Source: Spirochaetales bacterium (GTDB lineage Bacteria > Spirochaetota > Spirochaetia > UBA9216). Taken from it: DNA of 64,000 nucleotides. The notes beneath the pieces were generated by a model. That model worked only from the letters and a program-made list of their open reading frames with translations. It did no database searches and had not been told where the DNA came from. Both the position numbers and the translations under genes were made by a program. The stretch is from NCBI GenBank assembly GCA_016342585.1, contig JAEINK010000001.1:62001-126000 (forward strand), in the 5' to 3' direction. This document shows, piece after piece, positions 30,371 through 39,175 of the stretch. Within the stretch, counting starts at the first letter, position 1; each line of letters starts with the position of its first letter.

Positions 30371-30444
30371 AGCCATCTGTCAGATTCGAACTGACGACCC
30401 CGAGATTACAAGTCACGTGCTCTGGCCAGCTGAGCTAAGATGGC
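30371..30444 (-). tRNA. tRNA-Thr (anticodon TGT)
   Basis: This is a 74-nt tRNA. The acceptor GCCATCT pairs with AGATGGC. The D arm is GCTC...GAGC, the anticodon loop CTTGTAA (anticodon TGT) and the T arm GTCAG-TTCGAAT-CTGAC. The anticodon stem CGTGA/TCTCG has one U-U mismatch at positions 29-41. CCA is not encoded. It is transcribed with tRNA-Tyr from the promoter at 30461-30489. Confidence 0.93.
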
Positions 30445-30460
30445 ATATTTCGTGTGTAAA

Positions 30461-30489
30461 TAAATACTTTATATCATAAATTTTGTCAA
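30461..30489 (-). promoter_or_regulatory. Promoter of the tRNA unit
   Basis: A perfect -35 box TTGACA (plus-strand TGTCAA, 30484-30489) is followed after 17 bp by a weaker -10, TATTTA. The predicted start lies about ten bases before tRNA-Thr. Confidence 0.55.
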
Positions 30490-30532
30490 TGCAGATTTGA
30501 AAAATATTTTATGAAATTTAAAATATAGGTAG

Positions 30533-30556
30533 ATACACTTGCAACGTGAAGTGTAT
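30533..30556. promoter_or_regulatory. Inverted repeat upstream of the 633-aa TPR gene
   Basis: ATACACTT and AAGTGTAT form a perfect 8-bp inverted repeat around an 8-base spacer, ending 24 bp before the ATG. It could be an operator or a 5'-UTR hairpin. Confidence 0.45.
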
Positions 30557-30579
30557 GGCTGTTAAACTGATAAGCATAT

Positions 30580-32481
30580 ATGAAAGAGTACGAAGACCTT
30601 TTTAATAAAGCTTTTCAAGCCGGTAAAAAAAGAAACTATAAACGCAGTCTGAAACTCTTTCAGCAGCTTGTTACTCTCACGGATGAGTTCCCCAGTTCAT
30701 TTCTTTATATGGGGAGGTGTTGTCATGCCATGGGTGAAACAGAACAGGCAGTTCTCTTTTTCAAATACTATTTAAAACGTTTTCCCGGTTCTACGACAGG
30801 TCTTTTCTTTTTGGGACGAACATATCTTGCACTGGGGGCCTGGAACAAAGGACTATCGACTTTAAATCGTGTGTATAAGAAAAAGCCGGATTTCCCGCAA
30901 GTCAAAGCCTTTCTTGGTTTTGGATTCCTGAAATACAAGAAAATTGAACCGGCAGTTACATTTCTGGGTAAGGCTGTTGAAGAGACTCCCGATAATGATA
31001 AACTCTACCAGGCCTATCTAAATGCCCTATATCTTCAGGGGCTCAAGGCTTTCTACCGGGAAGACATGGAACTTGCCGGTCAGATACTGACCTTCCTCGC
31101 AACGAAAGGTGCAGAGACCATTCTCCTTTATCTTCATATGGCCATCATTGAAAAGGAACGGGGAAACTTCAGGGATTCTTTATCCTGGTACGATAAGGCT
31201 CTGGAAGAACAGCCCGATGATATACTGATAATTATTCAGAGAGCGGAACTTCTCTACCTTGCCGGTGATAAAGAGGAGGCCATGGCGATATGGGAGAAGT
31301 TTGCTGTCTTTAACGGTATGGCCAGGGAAACAGTTAATCCCCTTAACCTTTGTCGTCTTTCTGCTATAGAGCACTATCAGAAAGGAAAATACAGGAAAGC
31401 CTTTTATTTTGCCACTCAGGTGCTCAAACATGAAAAAGATCCGAATATGCATCTGGTCGCGGCTGAATCTGCCAGGAATATGGGAAATTTTGAGATAGCG
31501 GTTAACCATTACAACCGTGTAATCGATATCGATCATAACATGATAGAGCCCCGGTATGGATTAATCATGGCCTTCTGGCAGCAATCTGAATGGAGCGAAG
31601 TACTTGTTCAGCTTAACAAAATGAAAAGGTTAGCTCCCGACGATGAAATCGGCCGTTATTATCGAACCCTTTGTTATTGTAAAATCGGTGAGAATCCGGA
31701 TGAAAATCTTGAAATGGTTATCAATGAGATTCATTTATCAGGACCTGACCCCTGGCTTTTAACGGCATTAGGGACGGAGTACTGCAACACGGGCAACTCT
31801 GATATGGCGGAAAAATGGTTTCAGAAGGCCCTGTTAATCAAAGCTGATCACAGAGATGCCTTTAACGGATTAATCGCCCTACAACGCCTTCAGGACTCTC
31901 CTAAAGCCCTCCTTAAGACCTATTCCGACTATCTTGCCATATGGAATGATGATATCCGGATAAGAAGAGAATATGCAGACATTCTCTTCCAATCGCAAAA
32001 CTATAAAACGGCAGCAGTTCAACTGGAAAAACTCCTTCCCTTCTATACTGCCGAAAGGGGAATAAACCGGGAACTTGCCTTCTGTTACAGGCAGTGTAAA
32101 CGTTTCAGGGATGCGGCTATCATCTATCGGCAACTCCTGAAATCCGAACCGGAAAACCAGCTTTTCCTCCGTTCACTAATCTATTGCCTGGATAAAGGAG
32201 GAGATCGAAAGGAAGGGATCAAAATTCTTGAAAAAGCGGCAGCTTTTCTGCCCCCGGAAACAGGAATGTATCTTATATTAGGGGTATTGCTCTATCGTGA
32301 AGAGCAATATGATGAGGCTCTTTCCATATTCAAAAAGGCCCATGAAACGGCCAAAAATGATTGGAGACCTCTATATAATATCGGAGCTATTTACAGGGAT
32401 AAAGGGCTGAAGGATTATGCCCAGACCTACTTTTCAAGAAGTGACAGGTTAAAAAATGGTAAATCCGGTATAAATGGCTAA
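30580..32481 (+). CDS. Large TPR-repeat protein
   Basis: This 633-aa protein consists almost wholly of tetratricopeptide-like helical repeats, about 16 units, from residue 1 to the C-terminus. Examples are PSSFLYMGRCCHAMGETEQA, FFLGRTYLALGAWNKGL and YNIGAIYRDKGLKDYAQTYF. There is no signal peptide or transmembrane helix, so it is probably cytoplasmic. No enzymatic domain is visible, so a scaffold role is likely. The ribosome site is weak, with no clear AGGAG before the ATG. It forms a single-gene unit, followed by about 110 bp of intergenic sequence. Confidence 0.8.
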   Translation: MKEYEDLFNKAFQAGKKRNYKRSLKLFQQLVTLTDEFPSSFLYMGRCCHAMGETEQAVLFFKYYLKRFPGSTTGLFFLGRTYLALGAWNKGLSTLNRVYKKKPDFPQVKAFLGFGFLKYKKIEPAVTFLGKAVEETPDNDKLYQAYLNALYLQGLKAFYREDMELAGQILTFLATKGAETILLYLHMAIIEKERGNFRDSLSWYDKALEEQPDDILIIIQRAELLYLAGDKEEAMAIWEKFAVFNGMARETVNPLNLCRLSAIEHYQKGKYRKAFYFATQVLKHEKDPNMHLVAAESARNMGNFEIAVNHYNRVIDIDHNMIEPRYGLIMAFWQQSEWSEVLVQLNKMKRLAPDDEIGRYYRTLCYCKIGENPDENLEMVINEIHLSGPDPWLLTALGTEYCNTGNSDMAEKWFQKALLIKADHRDAFNGLIALQRLQDSPKALLKTYSDYLAIWNDDIRIRREYADILFQSQNYKTAAVQLEKLLPFYTAERGINRELAFCYRQCKRFRDAAIIYRQLLKSEPENQLFLRSLIYCLDKGGDRKEGIKILEKAAAFLPPETGMYLILGVLLYREEQYDEALSIFKKAHETAKNDWRPLYNIGAIYRDKGLKDYAQTYFSRSDRLKNGKSGING

Positions 32482-32530
32482 CCTGCCGCAACAACCGGCC
32501 CAAATAGATACCTTTATATCAATAAAGTTC

Positions 32531-32558
32531 TTGCTATTATTTTTTACTTTTATATAAT
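32531..32558 (+). promoter_or_regulatory. Promoter of the 181-aa protein gene
   Basis: TTGCTA (32531-32536), a 16-bp spacer and a perfect TATAAT (32553-32558). It lies 33 bp before the ATG, which also has a GGAGGA ribosome site. Confidence 0.65.
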
Positions 32559-32591
32559 TTAGGCATAGTTATTAATTCACTGGAGGAATAT

Positions 32592-33137
32592 ATGCCGACA
32601 AAAGCACTGGATCTTTTTCAAGCTTACTCGAAGGGAGAACTTGACAAGGAGGGCGGTTATATCGTCTCCTCTTTTTTTGATAAGCATTCGACTTATTCGA
32701 TTTATGAAATAGTAGCATATGCGGGTGTTAAAAATATCACATTAACATCCGAGGGGCTTACATTTCAGACAGATGGGAGCAAGCTCTATATCCTCGTAGA
32801 ACCTGCCAATTACCCCAAAAAACATCTTGAACCTGTCTCCAGGGATCGGAATGAATCCATCCCCCACAGATTCAAAGAAGTAGATATTTTTACTGCCAAG
32901 AATCAGACAAAGATTATGGTCAGTAACAAACCTGTTATATCCTATTCATCTTTTACTGTGTTAAAACCTACGGGAATGGATTTTTCCATAATTTTTTACA
33001 ATCTACCGGAAGTCTACGATACCCTGCAGTTCTTTTTTGAGCAAACCCTGAACAGGGAAGCAGGAATTCCGAAATATGACAGCAAAAATGCAGCAAAGTC
33101 AATTGTAGAGGGTGTCAAAAAATTTGGAGTCTGGTAG
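32592..33137 (+). CDS. Conserved-looking cytoplasmic protein of unknown function
   Basis: This 181-aa protein has no signal peptide or membrane helix. The predicted mix is an N-terminal helix, a beta-rich middle (about 45-150) and a C-terminal helix. I do not recognise a domain. GGAGGA lies eight bases before the ATG and a good promoter precedes it, so it appears well expressed as a single gene. It ends at a bidirectional terminator shared with the PPDK-like gene coming from the other side. Confidence 0.65.
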   Translation: MPTKALDLFQAYSKGELDKEGGYIVSSFFDKHSTYSIYEIVAYAGVKNITLTSEGLTFQTDGSKLYILVEPANYPKKHLEPVSRDRNESIPHRFKEVDIFTAKNQTKIMVSNKPVISYSSFTVLKPTGMDFSIIFYNLPEVYDTLQFFFEQTLNREAGIPKYDSKNAAKSIVEGVKKFGVW

Positions 33138-33172
33138 AAAACATAAGTAGAATCATAAATTCAAAAGTATAT

Positions 33173-33203
33173 AAAAAAGGCCGATTCGAAATCGGCCTTT
33201 TTT
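33173..33203. terminator. Bidirectional intrinsic terminator
   Basis: AAAAAAGGCCGAT and ATCGGCCTTTTTT form a GC-rich stem with flanking A and T runs on each side. It serves both the 181-aa gene (+) and the PPDK-like gene (-). Confidence 0.92.
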
Positions 33204-33217
33204 ATATGAAAATTGTA

Positions 33218-35860
33218 TCAGATTCCTGATACCCCTAGGTTAATCTGTGCTATAGCCAGTTTTGCTATAGGCACTGAATAGGTTGAACAGGAAACATAAT
33301 CGAGTCCGTTTTCCATACAGAATTTAATATTCTCAGGATTGGCACCATGTTCACCACAGAGACCCTTCTTTAGATCAGGGCGGGTTAAAACTCCCCTCCT
33401 AACAGCAGTAGAAATCAGCTCCTTTACATTACTGTCCAGAAGTGAAAATGGATTACCCGAGATTATATCGTAAAGAGTATAATCGGGCATAAACGAATTA
33501 TAGTCATCCCTTGAAAGTCCAAGAGTTGTCTGAGTAAGATCGTTGGTCCCAAAGGAGAAGAACTGGGCATACCGTGCTATCTGTCCGGCACCAAGGGCGG
33601 AAGCTGGTAGTTCAATCATTGTCCCAACTTTGAAATCCACAGGTTTTGCTTTCATGGCAGCCCTAACCTCTTTCTCAATATCCATAAGACCTTTATAAGC
33701 AAATCCTTCAATTTTTTTACCGTAGATTATAAGTTTCAGCTCCTCAGGGTTCATGATTAAAGGAATCATGAGTTCCGGCTTTACAATAACCTTCTCTTTC
33801 TGCAACTCATAAACTGTTTCAAAGATAGCCTCTACCTGCATACTGTAAATCTCAGGATAAGAGACGGCAATACGACATCCTCTATGACCTAGCATGGGGT
33901 TAAACTCTTTTAATCCTTCAAAGAGTGATTTCAACTCCTTAGGTGTCGGCACTTTTACATCTTTTTTGGATTTCAGATAATCCATGAAACCCTTGAAATC
34001 CGCATCATTATGAGGAAGAAACTCATGCAGAGGGGCATCAAGAAGTCTAATTGTTACCTCTTTACCATTCATAATTTTGAAAAGAGATTTAAAATCCTTT
34101 TTCTGCATTGTCTTTAGTTTTTTTAAGGAAGCTTTTCTTTTAGATGAATCTTCAGCGATAATCATCTCACGAAAAACATTAATTCTCTTTTCATCGAAAA
34201 ACATATGTTCCGTTCGACATAATCCGATACCATCGGCTCCAAATTTAAGTGCAAGCTCCGCATCCCTCGCTTTATCAGCATTAACACGGACATTGAAATC
34301 TTTTACGTATTTTTTCACGATATCCAGATAATATAGAAGTCCGGAAGAGTCCGGTTTGGGTTCTATAAGAGTGGCTTGTCCAAGATAGATATGTGGTTCA
34401 CCAAAATGGGGTACATTGAGGGTAATATAATCACCCTCTTTAAGGGTCACACCACCCACCTGCGCTTTATTGCCGTTTAATTTTAGATCCGGTTTAACCA
34501 GGGATATCTTTCCATACTGCCTTGATACTACTGAAGCATGGGCTGAGTAGCCTCCCTCGGATGATAGTACTCCCGTAGAGACCTCAATCGCTTTAACATC
34601 TTCAGCAAAACTGGCAGTAAGACAGAGAATAAATCTTGTGTCCAATCCATTCTGTTGAGCCAACTTATACTCTTCCAGTAATTTTTCTGTGGAAAAATAG
34701 ATTTTTCCAATACAGGCCCCGGGTGCACCGGAGATACCACCGGAGATATCCTTTAGAGCTTTAGTTGAACCATAATCAATAACCGGATGAAGAATTTCAT
34801 TGAGTTGTGTTGGTTTAATCGCCTTGATAAGGTAATTATCATCGATAATCTTATTACTGTGAAGATCCAGTAGAGTCTTGATATCGGCCTGTGTAGATTT
34901 AGACATAACGGCTCGCTGATCAATAAACCATACATTCTTGTTTTCTACTGTAAAACGAATAGTTCTTATCTCTTTAAAGTGTTCTTCAACAAGTTTTGCA
35001 CATTTAGCAAGTTCACCAATGTACTTTTTATCGAGTTTATTAATATCTTTACCATCTGAAACGGTTGAATCAAATTTACCCTGAAAAAACTCACCTTCCA
35101 GTTTCGCTTCACCCGTCACCACATTTCTTGTGTTGTAATAACCGGCAGCACTATCCTTTCCATAGTTTCCGTATACCATTGGTTGAATAATCAAAGCCAC
35201 ATCATCATCGTCAAGTTCATCAATACTCAACATATAGCTTATTCGTTTCAACACAATCGCCATCTGTGTATAGGAGTCAGAGAAGAAACCTTCCGGAAGG
35301 ATTTTTTCAATCTTATCAAGCTCCTTTTTAAAATCTGCAGCTTTAGTTTTATCCTTTAAAGTTTTGCTTAGACTCACTAAAGCAGCTTCGACAGCCTTAA
35401 TTGTCTTCACATTGTTCTCAAGTTCGGCAATCTTAGCCTCAATCTCCAGGTACCCTTTAACAAGGAATAAAACTTCATGATAGCCGAAATTTTCTCCAAC
35501 AAATTTATTAAAACCAGGAATAGTTTTATGTGTTAATCCAAAATTATGCAATGTAGGATAATGGGAAATAGCAAGACTTGGACTGACAACTATCTTTAGA
35601 AGAAGAGGATTATCCTTGGATCCATATCCCTTGCCGGTCTTCTCGCTGAATTTCTCAAAATATTTCTTTAAAAGTGTTTCAAGTTTTTCTTCCTGATCAA
35701 GCCTTCCTGCCACATCGGCATCAATTATCAATCCCGGAAGTACCGGGAGATTTAATTTTGCAAATTCTAAAGCTTCCTTACCTCTTAATCCAATCTTTCG
35801 GACCTCAGGTATATTTTTTGGAACTTCGTTTCTGCTGAAATAATGAACGTTTTTTATCAT
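33218..35860 (-). CDS. ppdK: Divergent pyruvate phosphate dikinase homologue
   Basis: The protein is about 880 aa, the PPDK length. The central phosphohistidine domain is intact (GGYSAHASVV, about 438). So is the C-terminal PEP/pyruvate barrel: GLCRTEHMFF near 547, RLLDAPLHEFLP, FGTNDLTQTTLG and the acid-base cysteine in GLCGEHG near 835. The N-terminal ATP-grasp half is degenerate. The GGKGANLAEM lysine reads as R in GLRGKEALEF, and the VRSGA..SMPGMMDT block is replaced by IVVSPSLAISHYPTLHNFGL. Classical PPDK interconverts ATP, Pi and pyruvate with AMP, PPi and PEP; this protein may not. ATG 35860 follows a GGGGGG run. It lies downstream of cfpA and a 346-aa gene. Confidence 0.82.
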   Translation of the reverse strand: MIKNVHYFSRNEVPKNIPEVRKIGLRGKEALEFAKLNLPVLPGLIIDADVAGRLDQEEKLETLLKKYFEKFSEKTGKGYGSKDNPLLLKIVVSPSLAISHYPTLHNFGLTHKTIPGFNKFVGENFGYHEVLFLVKGYLEIEAKIAELENNVKTIKAVEAALVSLSKTLKDKTKAADFKKELDKIEKILPEGFFSDSYTQMAIVLKRISYMLSIDELDDDDVALIIQPMVYGNYGKDSAAGYYNTRNVVTGEAKLEGEFFQGKFDSTVSDGKDINKLDKKYIGELAKCAKLVEEHFKEIRTIRFTVENKNVWFIDQRAVMSKSTQADIKTLLDLHSNKIIDDNYLIKAIKPTQLNEILHPVIDYGSTKALKDISGGISGAPGACIGKIYFSTEKLLEEYKLAQQNGLDTRFILCLTASFAEDVKAIEVSTGVLSSEGGYSAHASVVSRQYGKISLVKPDLKLNGNKAQVGGVTLKEGDYITLNVPHFGEPHIYLGQATLIEPKPDSSGLLYYLDIVKKYVKDFNVRVNADKARDAELALKFGADGIGLCRTEHMFFDEKRINVFREMIIAEDSSKRKASLKKLKTMQKKDFKSLFKIMNGKEVTIRLLDAPLHEFLPHNDADFKGFMDYLKSKKDVKVPTPKELKSLFEGLKEFNPMLGHRGCRIAVSYPEIYSMQVEAIFETVYELQKEKVIVKPELMIPLIMNPEELKLIIYGKKIEGFAYKGLMDIEKEVRAAMKAKPVDFKVGTMIELPASALGAGQIARYAQFFSFGTNDLTQTTLGLSRDDYNSFMPDYTLYDIISGNPFSLLDSNVKELISTAVRRGVLTRPDLKKGLCGEHGANPENIKFCMENGLDYVSCSTYSVPIAKLAIAQINLGVSGI

Positions 35861-35886
35861 ACTGCCCCCCAAAATAACAGATGAAA

Positions 35887-36927
35887 CTAAAATAAATTAA
35901 GAACTGTATTAACCGGAAATTTAAGAAAATCTTCAAACCTAGGGCTTGCCCCTTGTTTGAGATATCTCTGCAATTTCGCAACATCCTTAATATCCTCACC
36001 TGCGACAGCGAACAATATTGTACTACCATGTTTCACCTTCCCCCATTTAAAAAGGGTGTGAATATCATGTATTCTTTCGCCGTCGTAATAGATAAAAACA
36101 TCAAGACCGGTATGTTTTGTCTGATAACTCTGAATAACCTTCTTCCAGGCTTCAACATTACCATTGTGGAATAATTCATTTGTTACAGGTACAGAGTAGA
36201 ATGGAGTCATCCGTCTGTTAGCTGAGGGAGGAGCCACCGATGCTTCAACCTTCTTTTCAACCACAGCAGGAGCCGCTGCTGTATTCTGCTGCTCCGAAGC
36301 AGTTGTACTTTTTTTGGTAGTCGCTTTTCTTTTCGGAGCCGCTTTAACCGGTGCTTTTATGACGGGTTCCTCTTCGATCTGAATAAATTTAAAGGGTCCT
36401 TTTTTCAGGGTATCGGTTTTACCCAATTTCCTGTTCTTAAAAAGATCCTTTAACTTTCCCATCGCAAAGGTATAGATTTTATCACCTTTCTTCGTCTTTT
36501 CAAAACCGCCAGTATAAAATGTAAGCAGTTCGTTGGATTTAAAAAGAGTTACCTGCTCCCAGTGTTTGCTGTTTTTAGGGTTAAGTACCATATATCCCAA
36601 ATCAGGGTGATGATAGACCATAACCATATCAACAGCTTTCCAGGAGATTAATTCTTTAAGAATTTCCGGTGAAGGTTCAAAATTATTCTCAAGATTGTAA
36701 GAAAGACTGGTGTACTCAAATTTATCAACCAGAAGAGCATTAACCAATGCCGGAACCTGATCCTGCACAATTTCTTTTTCATTCAAAAGTAGATTAATTC
36801 TGTCAGCGAGATTAATTTTTTCAGAAAAATCACCGAGCACTTCAACAACTGTATCAAAGTGGGTAGCAGCATTATTAAAACCTGTTTTTGAATAAAAATG
36901 TTCGTACTCATAACTTAATTCAGCCAT
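35887..36927 (-). CDS. Unknown protein with lysine/alanine-rich linker, between cfpA and ppdK
   Basis: This 346-aa cytoplasmic protein has two folded parts, about 1-190 and about 240-346. They are joined by a basic, histone H1-like linker (about 195-235) made of KAAPKRKATTKK and similar runs. I do not recognise either folded part. AGAGGTG lies before ATG 36927, so I prefer this to the start ten codons upstream. The gene lies 27 bp before the PPDK-like gene and 77 bp after cfpA, on the same strand. I recall a gene of unknown function at the matching position (TP0747) in T. pallidum. Confidence 0.72.
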   Translation of the reverse strand: MAELSYEYEHFYSKTGFNNAATHFDTVVEVLGDFSEKINLADRINLLLNEKEIVQDQVPALVNALLVDKFEYTSLSYNLENNFEPSPEILKELISWKAVDMVMVYHHPDLGYMVLNPKNSKHWEQVTLFKSNELLTFYTGGFEKTKKGDKIYTFAMGKLKDLFKNRKLGKTDTLKKGPFKFIQIEEEPVIKAPVKAAPKRKATTKKSTTASEQQNTAAAPAVVEKKVEASVAPPSANRRMTPFYSVPVTNELFHNGNVEAWKKVIQSYQTKHTGLDVFIYYDGERIHDIHTLFKWGKVKHGSTILFAVAGEDIKDVAKLQRYLKQGASPRFEDFLKFPVNTVLNLF

Positions 36928-36957
36928 GTAAACACCTCTTATTACTTTTATAAACAA

Positions 36958-36983
36958 GAATACCCCCCAAACGGAGGGTATTC
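36958..36983 (-). terminator. Intercistronic hairpin after cfpA
   Basis: GAATACCC and GGGTATTC pair (8 bp plus two more pairs after a mismatch) around a short loop. The following T-tract is weak (TTGTTTAT). It may end part of the cfpA transcripts or protect their 3' end, leaving the downstream genes less expressed. Confidence 0.5.
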
Positions 36984-37003
36984 AAGTTATTTAATGTGAT
37001 TCA

Positions 37004-39052
37004 TTACAGTTTTACAGTTCCGCCAGATTTCTTAGGTCGGCCTCTTCTCTTCCCAACCTTATCAACAGCACCTTTTTTAGCGGGAGCCTTGGCTTTTGTC
37101 GCCTTAGGTTTTACAACTGTTTCGGCTGCTGGAGCTTTCGCATCCAGTGCAGGAGAGTTAAGCATATCTATATATGCTTCGCCAGGGCTTGCAACTTTAG
37201 GAGCCTCTTCTTCATCTAAAACATCAGATGAGAAATTCTGGTCGATATCTTCACGTACGGTAGATCTTCTTCTTGAGAATGATGCAAAAGCAGCATCCTG
37301 GAATCCCTTGGAAACACCGTGCAGGAACTCATTAAGAACATTCGCCATGCCGTCCAGAGTGGCTTTCTTTCTCTTTATCGATGTAATGTCTACATCGAGA
37401 AGGATACCGGGCTGAATATGGTAAGGATTGATCATGTAATCAAACTTATTATATTCGGATTCAAGGAATGTAAGCCTCTCTTCCATCACCCTTCTCTGTA
37501 CAGGGTATCTATAGCCATACATATTCTGAAGCTTGTCCTTCATCAGGATAAGTCTCTTTTTAATCTTGTCTTTCTCGAAGAAATACGTTCGGTTTCTCTG
37601 TTCAACTTCAGTTTCAGCAGGTTTAACAAAGGATATTTCATCCCAAACCTTGTCGATCTCCTGATAAACAGGGTCTCCTGTTACGGTTTTAATCTTCTTC
37701 TTAATCTTGTTCTTGTAAGCTTTGGCAAGGTCGTCAAAATCGGTGATTTTCTTCCCAAATTTCGTGTCCTCGTAAACCATCTCGAGAACATCCCAGATAT
37801 GCTGAACTTCAACCTCAAAGGATTTTACCATTACATCATACGCTTTTCTCTCTTCAATGAGCTGAGCGTTGTCATAATACTTCATTTTTATGGAGTATCG
37901 TTCATCAGGCAGATTAGGAGCATCTGTATCTTCATATTCACGAATTAGAAGTTCACGCGCATTCTTCATATTCTCAATAAATTGATACCCCATCTTGGAT
38001 GTATCGAGAATTGAAGTAATAGAGTTAATTGCTGTGTTATAACCCCTGTTTCGTATATTCTCAATATCCATGATTTTTTTCAGGTTCTCACGAATATTCA
38101 ACTGATCAAAATCCTCAGGATTAATTTCAGCTCTTAAACCCTCAACCCTCTCCATGATTGACTTAGCAAGAATCGAGTATCTCTTTGATTTAGGACTTTC
38201 CGTATCATCATCAGTATGATTTTCAACAGACTTCATTCTCTCAAAGATGATCTCACTGTCACTCATCTCTTCTCTGCCCTGATCGATTAGATCATCCTTA
38301 AGTACTTCCACTTCTTTATCGATTGTATCGATAAGATGCTTAGAAATAAGGTCTTTTATCAGGTATTCAACAGTAACCTGATAATGAAAAATAGGACTAA
38401 TCAGCTCAGAATCCAAAATGTTTACGGAAAGTTTAACGTCTGAAACAAATTTCGGTTTGTAAATGTTATCCTTAAAGGCGCATTTTACAACCGAATACGC
38501 ATTCTCACCTCTGATGAAGGCACCAACATCTGTCTTCTGTCTGAGGAGTGAGTTTGTAAGGTTCTCAAGATCATTAACACCTCTCTGGATGTGACCCTGA
38601 AGATGTCCATACATATTTACGATTGATTTTTCAATTTCTCCCGTATTAAACCGATCCATACCACCAACTTCATTAAGAAGCGTGGCAATATCCTTTGGTG
38701 TGTATCGGCTCAGAACCTTCATCTCTTCTTTATCTATGAAGTTCCTTACTTTTTTAACCATTTCATCTTCAGATGTAACTATGTAACGGTTAAACATATT
38801 CTGGTAATTCTGATTAAAATAATTATAAACTTTTTCTTTCAACCCGCCCATAACATCAAGTCGAGACAAGACTTCCTGAGGGAGCTTGCCACTTACGTGA
38901 TTCATTACTTTATCGACTTCTTCTTCCAGAATACGGTCAACTTCCTGCTGCTGATCGCGGCTTTCCTGGGCAAGGGAGTTTCGTGAACCCACCGCACTTC
39001 GTTTTTCTGGATGAAAAACCATAGGACTTTTCGGTAGATCTATGCTTCCCAT
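37004..39052 (-). CDS. cfpA: Cytoplasmic filament protein CfpA
   Basis: This 682-aa protein is close to the length of treponemal CfpA (about 678 aa). The segment [20 protein letters not shown] and the following [18 protein letters not shown] match the conserved core as I remember it. CfpA forms the ribbon of cytoplasmic filaments that runs beneath the flagella in spirochaetes and affects cell division. It is mostly helical. The tail (about 645-682) is rich in K, A and P and contains an AT-hook-like [14 protein letters not shown] lies eight bases before ATG 39052, which decides the start over one 11 codons upstream. A promoter and an A15 tract precede it. Confidence 0.92.
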   Translation of the reverse strand: MGSIDLPKSPMVFHPEKRSAVGSRNSLAQESRDQQQEVDRILEEEVDKVMNHVSGKLPQEVLSRLDVMGGLKEKVYNYFNQNYQNMFNRYIVTSEDEMVKKVRNFIDKEEMKVLSRYTPKDIATLLNEVGGMDRFNTGEIEKSIVNMYGHLQGHIQRGVNDLENLTNSLLRQKTDVGAFIRGENAYSVVKCAFKDNIYKPKFVSDVKLSVNILDSELISPIFHYQVTVEYLIKDLISKHLIDTIDKEVEVLKDDLIDQGREEMSDSEIIFERMKSVENHTDDDTESPKSKRYSILAKSIMERVEGLRAEINPEDFDQLNIRENLKKIMDIENIRNRGYNTAINSITSILDTSKMGYQFIENMKNARELLIREYEDTDAPNLPDERYSIKMKYYDNAQLIEERKAYDVMVKSFEVEVQHIWDVLEMVYEDTKFGKKITDFDDLAKAYKNKIKKKIKTVTGDPVYQEIDKVWDEISFVKPAETEVEQRNRTYFFEKDKIKKRLILMKDKLQNMYGYRYPVQRRVMEERLTFLESEYNKFDYMINPYHIQPGILLDVDITSIKRKKATLDGMANVLNEFLHGVSKGFQDAAFASFSRRRSTVREDIDQNFSSDVLDEEEAPKVASPGEAYIDMLNSPALDAKAPAAETVVKPKATKAKAPAKKGAVDKVGKRRGRPKKSGGTVKL

Positions 39053-39083
39053 TAGACTCTCCTTAATACTTGTTCTAATATAC

Positions 39084-39111
39084 ATTATCTACATGCAGAA
39101 CAAAATGTAAA
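39084..39111 (-). promoter_or_regulatory. cfpA promoter
   Basis: On the minus strand, TTTACA (plus 39106-39111) is followed after 16 bp by GATAAT (plus 39084-39089). The start site would fall about 25 bp before the cfpA ATG. A 15-base A-tract lies four bases upstream of the -35. Confidence 0.6.
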
Positions 39112-39115
39112 GGTG

Positions 39116-39130
39116 TTTTTTTTTTTTTTT
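39116..39130. repeat. Homopolymer of 15 T (A15 on the cfpA strand)
   Basis: An uninterrupted 15-base tract lies between the divergent cfpA and VWA genes. It could act as an UP element or be length-variable. Confidence 0.9.
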
Positions 39131-39161
39131 AATTTTTGGCTTTTTTTAATCCCACAGACCA

Positions 39162-39170
39162 TGATACAAT
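39162..39170 (+). promoter_or_regulatory. Extended -10 promoter of the VWA gene
   Basis: TGA followed by TACAAT (39165-39170) forms an extended -10. The ATG begins only six bases later, so transcription would start at or next to the start codon and give a leaderless mRNA. No ribosome site is present and the -35 is poor. Confidence 0.45.
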
Positions 39171-39175
39171 AACTT

